A DNA stretch of 7,121 nt, taken from assembly GCA_021787505.1 (NCBI GenBank), contig JAJYLU010000087.1, positions 1 to 7,121 of the forward strand, read 5' to 3'. Below are positions 1 through 4,641 of the stretch, one piece after another (the first letter of the stretch is position 1; each line of letters opens with the position of its first letter). The stretch is from Nitrospirota bacterium. GTDB lineage: Bacteria; Nitrospirota; Thermodesulfovibrionia; Thermodesulfovibrionales; UBA6898. Both the position numbers and the translations under genes were made by a program. Under the pieces are notes generated by a model that saw only the letters and a list, made by a program, of their open reading frames with translations, did not search any database and was not told the origin of the DNA.

Positions 1-603
1 GCCGTTGGTTACCGATGACCGGCCGATCCGTCCGGAGATCGGGGCAGTTACCTTGGTATAGGCCAGGTTGATCCTGGCTGTCTCGAGAGCTGCCTTGCCG
101 GCCTCAACGTCCGCCTCGGCCTGTTTAAGCGCCGCGGTCGCATCGTCGGAGTCCTGCTGACTGACCGCGTTGATCTTAACGAGGTCCTTATAGCGCTCGG
201 ACTTCAGCCGGGCCGGAATTAGATTTGCCTCGACCCTGGCAAGGGCTGCCTTTGCGCTGTTGTAGGCTGCCTGATAGCTCGCGGGGTCGATCTGGTAGAG
301 CACCTCGCCCGCCTTGACATCAGCACCTTCAGTGAACAGCCGTTTCTGGATGATGCCGCCCACCTGGGGCCGCACTTCTGCAATTAGGTATGCGGAGGTA
401 CGGCCGGAAAGCTCTGTGGTAAGCGCCACGCGCTGCGGCTGTATGACGACGACTCCGACTTCGGGCGGCCCACCCGGCGCATTTGCGACTGCGGCGCTCG
501 GTTTTGCGCAACCGGCGAGGGCAAGGTATCCGGCGAGCATTCCTATGATAGTAATTATCGGGGCTCTCCTCTTGATCAGTATAAAGTACTCTGCACGCGT
601 CAT
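1..603 (-). CDS. RND efflux periplasmic adaptor (membrane fusion protein, AcrA/MexA type), N-terminal 201 codons, cut by the window edge
   Basis: This is the adaptor lipoprotein of a tripartite RND efflux pump; such proteins link the inner-membrane pump to the outer-membrane channel across the periplasm. The frame is open from ATG at 603 to the window edge. Residues 14-31 are hydrophobic and end in a lipobox (LAGC, Cys32), so it is probably a lipid-anchored lipoprotein. Residues 66-107 match the split lipoyl domain (VGGIIQKRLFTEGADVKAGE, then YQIDP). About 107-180 is the Ala/Glu/Lys-rich alpha-helical hairpin. The second lipoyl half follows, with the family hallmark AYTKVTAPISGRIG at 181-194. 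The start is supported by GGGAGG at 616-611, 7 nt upstream. The beta-barrel and membrane-proximal domains and the expected pump gene lie beyond base 1. A TetR gene lies upstream on the same strand. The substrate cannot be told from this fragment. Confidence 0.95.
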   Translation of the reverse strand, partial: MTRAEYFILIKRRAPIITIIGMLAGYLALAGCAKPSAAVANAPGGPPEVGVVVIQPQRVALTTELSGRTSAYLIAEVRPQVGGIIQKRLFTEGADVKAGEVLYQIDPASYQAAYNSAKAALARVEANLIPARLKSERYKDLVKINAVSQQDSDDATAALKQAEADVEAGKAALETARINLAYTKVTAPISGRIGRSSVTNG

Positions 604-626
604 GTCAGTTCCTCCCATTTATCTAA

Positions 627-647
627 AACATCTATGTTACCGTTATA
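627..647 (-). promoter_or_regulatory. candidate -10 and dyad just upstream of the adaptor gene
   Basis: On the minus strand TATAAC (647-642) is a plausible -10. It is followed four bases later by the 12-bp dyad AACATAGATGTT (638-627, arms AACAT/ATGTT), which would cover the transcription start. With its preceding T the dyad reads TAACAT..GTT, loosely like the TAACATCGTT repeats in front of tetR. No good -35 is visible, so the promoter call is weak. Confidence 0.25.
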
Positions 648-659
648 TGGCCCTGAGGG

Positions 660-761
660 TCATTTGAACTTATTCTTAATGAAGAGTGCAACGGCCGCAA
701 ACATCACCCAAATGGTACTCATAAGAAAAATGATATGCATGATGAATAATTGTAACCTCAT
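660..761 (-). CDS. possible small single-span membrane peptide between tetR and the adaptor gene
   Basis: A 33-codon frame runs from ATG at 761 to TGA at 662-660; an in-frame ATG at 740 would give 26 residues. From that second Met the peptide begins MHIIFLMSTIWVMFAAVALF and ends in IKNKFK. That is one continuous hydrophobic segment of about 20 residues with a basic C-terminal tail, as in short one-span membrane proteins. It sits 40 bp after the tetR stop and 56 bp before the adaptor start, on the same strand, so co-transcription is possible. Small one-span proteins that bind RND pumps are known (AcrZ in E. coli), but no sequence similarity is claimed. The weak point is translation: GAGGA almost abuts the first ATG and GAGG lies 15 nt before the second, and neither spacing is ideal. 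It could be a chance frame. Confidence 0.35.
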   Translation of the reverse strand: MRLQLFIMHIIFLMSTIWVMFAAVALFIKNKFK

Positions 762-801
762 TCCTCAGCTGAACTCTGTGTAATATCACATGCAGGAAAA
801 T

Positions 802-1410
802 CTACTTCTGTAAGCCCCGCAACAATACGTCGACCAGGGTATGAGCGACGATGTCGCTTCTTTCTTTCGAGAAATTCGGGCAATGCAGATTCTTCGCTAT
901 TACACCGTGAGATGCTATTGACAAAGTATCCACTATTACGTCCACCTCTATCTCCCGCAGTTTCCCGGCGTTAATGCAGTCCTGCACTATCTCTTTGAAG
1001 ACGAAGTATGTGTTTCGCGCCATAGATTCCTCTTCGACCAATTCCTCCCTGGTCCCGTAGACACTCTTCGTGAAGAAAATCAGCTTGTATTGATTCGGGT
1101 TCTTAAGCCCGAATTCGACGAGATAAAGAAAGGCTTTACGAAGAGTCTCGATCGGACCCCGGGAAACCGAGCGGATATGATTCAACTCAGCGAAAAAATT
1201 AGCAAAAAAATCTTCGCATATGGCAAAGAGCAGGTCGTCCTTGTTCTTAAAATAAAGATAAATGGTGGTCGGAGAATAATCTATTTTTTCAGCGAGTTTT
1301 CGCATTGAAAATCCATCGTATCCGTCATTGATGAATATTTCACGTGCTGAATCGAGAATTTCCCTTCGAAACTCTTCTTTATGTTTGGCTCGCTTTTCTA
1401 TGACTCCCAT
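802..1410 (-). CDS. TetR/AcrR-family transcriptional regulator
   Basis: This is a 202-residue one-component repressor. The N-terminal DNA-binding domain spans about residues 13-62, with the helix-turn-helix and the family signature FSMRKLAEKIDYSPTTIYLY followed by FKNKDDLL. The C-terminal ligand and dimer domain (about 70-200) contains the stretch AFLYLVEFGLKNPNQYKLIF, typical of WHG-type TetR C-termini. I place the start at ATG 1410 rather than at the in-frame ATG 1446. The sequence AGGA lies 8 nt before 1410, no ribosome site precedes 1446, and the predicted transcription start falls near 1446. The adaptor gene of an efflux pump lies downstream on the same strand, so its likely targets are itself and the pump. 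Repeats in its promoter fit autoregulation. The ligand is unknown. Confidence 0.93.
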   Translation of the reverse strand: MGVIEKRAKHKEEFRREILDSAREIFINDGYDGFSMRKLAEKIDYSPTTIYLYFKNKDDLLFAICEDFFANFFAELNHIRSVSRGPIETLRKAFLYLVEFGLKNPNQYKLIFFTKSVYGTREELVEEESMARNTYFVFKEIVQDCINAGKLREIEVDVIVDTLSIASHGVIAKNLHCPNFSKERSDIVAHTLVDVLLRGLQK

Positions 1411-1421
1411 CAATCTTATCC

Positions 1422-1452
1422 TAACATCGTTCTGTTTTATTAACATCGTTAA
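1422..1452 (-). promoter_or_regulatory. putative TetR autoregulatory operator: two TAACATCGTT repeats, one inside a dyad
   Basis: TAACATCGTT occurs at 1422-1431 and again, identical, at 1441-1450, 19 bp apart from start to start. The second copy lies in the 13-bp dyad TTAACATCGTTAA (1440-1452, arms TTAAC/GTTAA around ATC). The repeats lie between the proposed -10 and the tetR start codon, where a repressor would block transcription. Assignment to this TetR protein is inference from position. Confidence 0.5.
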
Positions 1453-1480
1453 TTTAGCAAATGGCGGTGGATTTCGTCAA
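1451..1480 (-). promoter_or_regulatory. candidate tetR promoter
   Basis: On the minus strand TTGACG (1480-1475, 5 of 6 consensus bases) and TAAATT (1456-1451, 4 of 6) are separated by 18 bp. The -35 overlaps the stop codon of the DUF1810 gene and the -10 touches the dyad at 1440-1452. This would place transcription start near 1445, leaving a short leader to the ATG at 1410. Confidence 0.45.
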
Positions 1481-1923
1481 CCTAAAGAAATAAGCTTCTC
1501 TATCAGTCCGAGCGTCATGGCATCCCGCTCTCCATGGCAGTACCTATCAAGGGCGAGCGAGAACACGGAGTCTGAGCCTGCTATTTTCTCAAACAGCGTC
1601 ATCGATGACTTAAACTTCAGATCATCGGGGTAACCGAAGATCTCTGAAACCGAGCCGCCCTTGAGAGCGACCACCGCTTCCGCGCATTCCAACAGCCTTT
1701 TTCCGAGGACAGGATGGTTCAGATACTGCCGGGCTTCTTCTATGCTTTTGATGGAATATCGCTTCGCCGTTGGACTGTACCCCAATCCATCGATCTGCGG
1801 AAATATAAACCACATCCAGTGAGTAAGCTTCTGACCGCCCTTAAGCTCTGCCAGCGCTCTTTCATATATGCCTTCCTGAGCGCTCAGAAACCGATTCAGG
1901 TCATATGGATCGTCAGGATTCAT
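1477..1923 (-). CDS. DUF1810 family protein
   Basis: This 148-residue protein matches the DUF1810 family almost along its whole length. It begins with DLNRFLSAQEGIYERALAEL (8-27), then has the hallmark HWMWFIFPQIDGLG (35-48). YLNHPVLGKRLLEC (67-80) and IFGYPDDLKFKSSMTLF (95-111) follow. The family is small, soluble and largely helical; to my knowledge it has no established biochemical role. There is no signal peptide or membrane segment. The frame stays open upstream to 2097, but that part only shadows the preceding smr gene. I chose ATG 1923 because the family N-terminus begins there and because AGGTG sits just before it, overlapping the upstream TAG. The smr stop and this start are 5 nt apart, so translation is probably coupled. 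The family is certain; the function is not. Confidence 0.93.
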   Translation of the reverse strand: MNPDDPYDLNRFLSAQEGIYERALAELKGGQKLTHWMWFIFPQIDGLGYSPTAKRYSIKSIEEARQYLNHPVLGKRLLECAEAVVALKGGSVSEIFGYPDDLKFKSSMTLFEKIAGSDSVFSLALDRYCHGERDAMTLGLIEKLISLG

Positions 1924-1928
1924 GTCAC

Positions 1929-2579
1929 CTACTTCAGAAGCACATACAGTGCACCGAGACCGCCGTCGCACTGCCTGGCGGTCACGAAAGCTACGACATT
2001 TTTCCTGTAGTGTCCGGAAAGTCGCTTGATCAGCCGATCCTTGAGTACCGGCCCGTGAGTAGAACGGAGTCCTCTGCCGTGTATGATCTTCAGGCACTTA
2101 TATCCTTTTCTCAGCGACTCCCTGAAAAAAAGGGCCACCGCTTCCTCCGCCTCTTCCACTGTGAGGCCATGGAGGTCGAGACAGTCCTTTACAGAAAATC
2201 TGCCTTCATGGAGCAGTTTCGTGAAATCCCCTATGAAGTCATCGTTGATCCACTCGACATATTCCTGAGTGTCGGCGAGGTCAATAGCCCTCCGGCCCGC
2301 AACGATCTCTTCGAGCGCCCGCAAGACTTCGCAGTCAGGGAATTCCTTTCTGTCCGGGGGGCGGACCTTCTTCCGGCAAGTCCTCATCCGCCGATACTCC
2401 TTGATCTCCCTCACGCCGGCCATCGCCTTCCCGAACAGTTCCTCGTCGGTGGGCGGCGCAGGTTCCTTTTCGGGCAGGCGGTCTGAAGAGATCTCGATGC
2501 CCCGGCTCTTGATGATCTCTCTCAGCCCTTCAAAAGGATGGAATGAAAAGTTCTCAGGTTCACGATTTTTTGCGCCCAT
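1929..2579 (-). CDS. Smr (small MutS-related) domain protein
   Basis: This is a 216-residue protein with a C-terminal Smr domain (about 132-216) carrying the family motifs DLHGLTVEEAEEAV (135-148), IIHGRG (165-170) and the terminal GALYVLLK. Smr domains are nucleases or nucleic-acid binders. In E. coli SmrB this domain cleaves mRNA at collided ribosomes, with the DxH and GxG motifs at the active site; both are intact here. The N-terminal 130 residues are charged and partly low in complexity (PEKEPAPPTDEEL at 36-48). They may hold a partner-binding segment, but I recognise no domain in them. The start is ATG 2579, backed by a strong GGGGGAG at 2592-2586 six nt upstream; the open frame upstream to 2717 has no such support. 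It heads a two-gene unit with the DUF1810 gene. Whether it is an SmrB orthologue or another Smr protein is open. Confidence 0.92.
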   Translation of the reverse strand: MGAKNREPENFSFHPFEGLREIIKSRGIEISSDRLPEKEPAPPTDEELFGKAMAGVREIKEYRRMRTCRKKVRPPDRKEFPDCEVLRALEEIVAGRRAIDLADTQEYVEWINDDFIGDFTKLLHEGRFSVKDCLDLHGLTVEEAEEAVALFFRESLRKGYKCLKIIHGRGLRSTHGPVLKDRLIKRLSGHYRKNVVAFVTARQCDGGLGALYVLLK

Positions 2580-2600
2580 TTTACGCTCCCCCTTGATTTT

Positions 2601-2609
2601 ATTATAACA
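2601..2609 (-). promoter_or_regulatory. extended -10 promoter of the smr-DUF1810 unit
   Basis: The minus strand reads TGTTATAAT, a perfect TATAAT (2606-2601) with the TGn extension. No convincing -35 lies 16-18 bp upstream, which is common for extended -10 promoters. Transcription would start near 2594, so the ribosome site (2592-2586) lies almost at the 5' end of the mRNA. Confidence 0.65.
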
Positions 2610-2643
2610 GAAGGAAGCGGCCTCGGCGGGAACCTGAAAACTA

Positions 2644-2668
2644 CGCCACGTGAAATACAAACGTGACG
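2644..2668. repeat. imperfect inverted repeat upstream of the smr promoter
   Basis: CGCCACGT (2644-2651) and ACGTGACG (2661-2668) are inverted with 7 of 8 bases matching around a 9-nt spacer. The repeat lies about 40 bp upstream of the smr -10, a typical activator position, and downstream of queE. It has no U-tract, so it does not look like a standard terminator. An operator is the likelier reading, but chance cannot be excluded. Confidence 0.3.
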
Positions 2669-2726
2669 ATGCCGTTATTAAAACACTTTTTCGGCGTTCT
2701 CGTCCGGGTTTATACAACGTCAGGGT

Positions 2727-3365
2727 CTACACTCCTCTTTCGTCAGGGCCGAAGATATATTTATGGATCTGGACGTTGAGCCTCACCTCAAGTCTGTCCT
2801 CAACAATCCACTTCGCAAGCTGCCGGGGAGGAAGCATCCCGAGAGCGGGTGAAAAAAGCAGCTTCGCTTTTTCCCTCAGGCCGAACCTGGCCACCATATC
2901 CTTTGCCCAGTCATAATCGCTCCTGTCGCAAATTACGAATTTGATCTCATCGGTCGGTTTCAGATAATCGAAATTGGATAAATCGGCCTTGTTGCTCATC
3001 CAGCTGCCCGGGGTCTTGACGTCGAGGATTATCACCGCACGTCTATCGATATCTTTCACGCACAGGGTACCGTTCGTCTCCACCAGCACCCCGAAGCCTT
3101 CGTCGAGCAGCGTCCTGATGAGGGCAAGCGTGTCACTCCCCTGAAGAAGGGGTTCTCCGCCGGTAATCTCTACTAAGTTCACGCCGACGAGTTTTACGTG
3201 GCTGACGATGTCGTCGAGCGGCATTTCGATACCGCTCTCAAAAGAATACTGCGTATCGCAGTAAACACACCTGAGATTGCAACCCGCCAGTCTTACAAAT
3301 GTGCAGGGCAGCCCCATATAGGTCGATTCACCCTGTATGCTGGTGAATATTTCGCAGACCTTCAC
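2727..3365 (-). CDS. queE: 7-carboxy-7-deazaguanine synthase QueE (radical SAM)
   Basis: QueE converts 6-carboxy-5,6,7,8-tetrahydropterin to 7-carboxy-7-deazaguanine, the ring-contraction step on the way to preQ0 and queuosine in tRNA. The 212-residue protein opens with the family sequence EIFTSIQGES (5-14). The radical SAM cluster motif is GCNLRCVYCDT, with Cys29, Cys33 and Cys36 in the CxxxCxxC spacing. EITGGEPLLQ (about 66-75) is the SAM-binding GGEP motif and LVETNGT (93-99) follows. ILDVKTPGS (112-120) and the region EIKFVICDRSDYDWA are also typical. The start codon is GTG: an in-frame TAG stands two codons upstream, and the family N-terminus (MKVCEIF) begins exactly there. The ribosome site is weak. 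No other queuosine gene (queC, queD, queF) lies in the window, so it appears to be a single-gene unit here. Confidence 0.95.
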   Translation of the reverse strand: MKVCEIFTSIQGESTYMGLPCTFVRLAGCNLRCVYCDTQYSFESGIEMPLDDIVSHVKLVGVNLVEITGGEPLLQGSDTLALIRTLLDEGFGVLVETNGTLCVKDIDRRAVIILDVKTPGSWMSNKADLSNFDYLKPTDEIKFVICDRSDYDWAKDMVARFGLREKAKLLFSPALGMLPPRQLAKWIVEDRLEVRLNVQIHKYIFGPDERGV

Positions 3366-3645
3366 TCGCTACCAAACCACATTCTTCGGATTTGCCTGCG
3401 CCTGCAGGCCCAAAAAAATCGCCAAAGGATGTACATATAACATAAGGATAAAACAGAGAAATGAAAACTTTCAACCTCTTTCGTTATCCGGAATTCACCG
3501 TCAATAAGGAACTAGGGCGAAAACAGCATTGCCGTTCATTCTCGTCGGATAGCCGCTCATCCGCATTGCCACCCATCGCCTCACGTACGTTTCCAGCTTG
3601 TCCGGTCGACAGGAAATGTGCACAATAAGAGTCAAGGGGACCGTG
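3366..3645. other. divergent intergenic region between queE and the 94-residue gene
   Basis: These 280 bp separate two divergent genes. They hold a GC-rich hairpin in the queE leader (3394-3409) and an AT-rich stretch (3411-3475) that should carry the queE promoter, although no clean -35/-10 pair is visible. TTGTCC-N17-CACAAT (3598-3626) is a weak plus-strand promoter candidate. An 8-bp direct repeat, GCATTGCC, occurs at 3526-3533 and 3563-3570. Two overlapping short frames (plus 3461-3628, minus about 3640-3501) are open but unsupported. I see no preQ1 riboswitch pattern. Confidence 0.4.
3394..3409 (-). other. hairpin in the queE leader
   Basis: GCCTGC (3394-3399) and GCAGGC (3404-3409) form a 6-bp GC-only stem around a 4-nt loop, 29 nt upstream of the queE GTG. 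On the minus strand the T-tract (3418-3412) precedes the stem, so this is not an intrinsic terminator of queE's own direction. It may affect translation of queE, whose ribosome site is weak. Confidence 0.3.
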
Positions 3646-3930
3646 ATGAAAGAAATGGCGATAGGAATCGGGTTTTACCGGAGGGAACAATGGCAGTTGC
3701 TCCGCGAGACTGCCATTGATGCGCACCTGCTGGAAGAGAGTTATGACGACTGGATAGAGGTAGTCGATTCCGCCGTTACTAAGATCACGGACCAGGGTCT
3801 CGAACCCAAACTCATCGATGTGGATGTGGATGCTCTCCTTGCATACTGCAAGCAACACGGCATTCCGAACAATGCCGAAGCCCGCTCAAAGTTCATCGCA
3901 AAGCTCACCTCGGAAACCGACAAAGAGTAA
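3646..3930 (+). CDS. conserved-looking hypothetical protein, 94 residues
   Basis: I do not recognise a named family. The protein is small, soluble and acidic toward the middle. It starts MKEMAIGIGFYRREQWQLL, has a probable helix around DDWIEVVDSAVTKITDQGL (34-52), then VDVDALLAYCKQHGIP (59-74) and a final helix ending in TSETDKE. No signal peptide, membrane span or metal motif is seen. ATG 3646 is chosen because AAGGGGA lies 5 nt upstream; the frame remains open back to 3598 without a ribosome site. It is transcribed divergently from queE and ends 65 bp before the PEBP gene on the same strand, which seems to have its own promoter. Reasonable codon use, a good ribosome site and a protein-like sequence support a real gene. 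Confidence 0.75.
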   Translation: MKEMAIGIGFYRREQWQLLRETAIDAHLLEESYDDWIEVVDSAVTKITDQGLEPKLIDVDVDALLAYCKQHGIPNNAEARSKFIAKLTSETDKE

Positions 3931-3960
3931 ACCCCTGCACATAATCCGCCATCCTGCCTA

Positions 3961-3988
3961 TGGACATTTCCCTAAATCCTGCTAACAT
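3961..3988 (+). promoter_or_regulatory. candidate promoter placing transcription start at the PEBP ATG
   Basis: TGGACA (3961-3966, 5 of 6) and TAACAT (3983-3988, 4 of 6) are 16 bp apart, and TGC directly before the -10 gives a TGn extension. Transcription would begin at about 3995, at or next to ATG 3996, so the mRNA could be leaderless. That would explain why no ribosome site precedes this ATG. Confidence 0.4.
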
Positions 3989-3995
3989 TATGTGT

Positions 3996-4544
3996 ATGAA
4001 AAGACGAAAGAGACCGCTTCTCCTGCTTTCATTACTGGTGGTCTTCTTCGGTATCCAGATTTCCGAAGCTTTTACCGCAAAGGAGGCGACTACGATGAGC
4101 GAACTCACGATATCAAGCCCGGCCTTCGGGCGCAACGGGAACATCCCGGCAAAACATACCTGCGACGGACAGGACGTAAATCCGTCACTCACGATCCGGA
4201 ATGTTCCCCCTGGCGCAAAATCCCTGGCCTTAATCGTTGACGATCCGGACGCGCCTGCCGGCACATGGGTCCACTGGGTCCTCTGGAACGTCGCCCCGGA
4301 CACCTCAGAGATCAAGGAGGATTCCGTTCCGAAAGGGACAATCCAGGGCATCAACGACTTCAGAAAACATGCATACGGCGGGCCCTGTCCACCTTCCGGG
4401 ACCCACCGTTATTTCTTCAAGCTCTACGCGCTCGATGCCCTTCTCAACCTCGGCCCCAATTCGCGCAAGGCCGAGCTCGAAAAGGCGATGCAAGGGCATA
4501 TCATCTCGCAGGCCGAGATCATCGGTCTTTACAAAAGGAAGTAG
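3996..4544 (+). CDS. PEBP / YbhB-YbcL (Raf kinase inhibitor-like) family protein with signal peptide
   Basis: From ATG 3996 the protein has 182 residues: a signal peptide (KRRKR, then the hydrophobic PLLLLSLLVVFFGIQI, cleavage likely near SEA-F at 25-26) and one PEBP domain (about 36-182). Family signatures are CDGQDVNPSLTI (56-67), DDPDAP (82-87), HWVLWNV (93-99) and YGGPCPPSGTHRYFFKLYAL (127-146), which build the anion or phospho-ligand pocket. Bacterial homologues come as cytoplasmic (YbhB, about 158 residues) and periplasmic (YbcL, about 183) forms; their roles are poorly defined. No ribosome site precedes 3996, or the in-frame ATGs at 3960 and 3990. However, a perfect AAAGGAGG stands before in-frame ATG 4095, which would give a 149-residue form without the signal. 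The gene may therefore yield exported and cytoplasmic versions. It converges with the transpeptidase gene downstream. Confidence 0.92.
   Translation: MKRRKRPLLLLSLLVVFFGIQISEAFTAKEATTMSELTISSPAFGRNGNIPAKHTCDGQDVNPSLTIRNVPPGAKSLALIVDDPDAPAGTWVHWVLWNVAPDTSEIKEDSVPKGTIQGINDFRKHAYGGPCPPSGTHRYFFKLYALDALLNLGPNSRKAELEKAMQGHIISQAEIIGLYKRK
4079..4097 (+). promoter_or_regulatory. strong internal ribosome-binding site and alternative PEBP start
   Basis: AAAGGAGG (4079-4086) is followed after 8 nt by the in-frame ATG at 4095. It is the best ribosome site in the window. It lies right after the signal-peptide codons, and the product from this ATG starts at the exact N-terminus expected of cytoplasmic YbhB-type proteins. 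Confidence 0.6.
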
Positions 4545-4641
4545 CTTCCGGCCGCGGAAAACCGACAGCATCCAGAGTCAGCAAGAATTAATTCATGCCA
4601 TGTTGCATTTCATTTTTTTGAAGTAGTATATTTCAACCCTT
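4545..4641. other. convergent intergenic region between the PEBP and L,D-transpeptidase genes
   Basis: Both neighbouring genes end here. I see a 5-bp stem TTCCG/CGGAA at 4546-4559 without a T-tract, the palindrome GAATTAATTC (4585-4594), and a T7 run (4613-4619) preceded only by a weak 4-bp stem ATGC/GCAT (4595-4608). A terminator is expected from the gene order, but none is convincing. Confidence 0.3.

Noticed and set aside
651..659. CCCTGAGGG hairpin as a terminator before the adaptor gene
   Set aside because: A 4-bp stem with a 1-nt loop cannot form a stable hairpin and has no T-tract.
777..790. CRP-like site TGTGTAATATCACA
   Set aside because: The dyad has 4-bp arms with a 6-nt centre and lacks the TGTGA-N6-TCACA spacing.
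1411..1446. Upstream tetR start at 1446
   Set aside because: No ribosome site, and it coincides with the predicted transcription start and operator; ATG 1410 has AGGA at good spacing.
1924..2097. N-terminal extension of the DUF1810 frame by 58 codons
   Set aside because: It overlaps the 3' end of smr in another frame, is Arg/Ser-rich and unlike the family; the family N-terminus begins at ATG 1923 with its own ribosome site.
1905..2486. 193-codon plus-strand frame
   Set aside because: It is a shadow of smr, which carries intact DLHG and HGRG motifs on the other strand.
3394..3420. Hairpin plus A7/T7 tract as a terminator
   Set aside because: On each strand the T-tract is absent or lies on the wrong side of the stem.
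3484..3858. 124-codon minus-strand frame antisense to the 94-residue gene
   Set aside because: Cys/His/Ser-rich and not protein-like, with no ribosome site; the plus-strand frame has far better support.
4585..4620. Intrinsic terminator of the PEBP gene ending in T7
   Set aside because: The only stem before the T-run is 4 bp; too weak to call.
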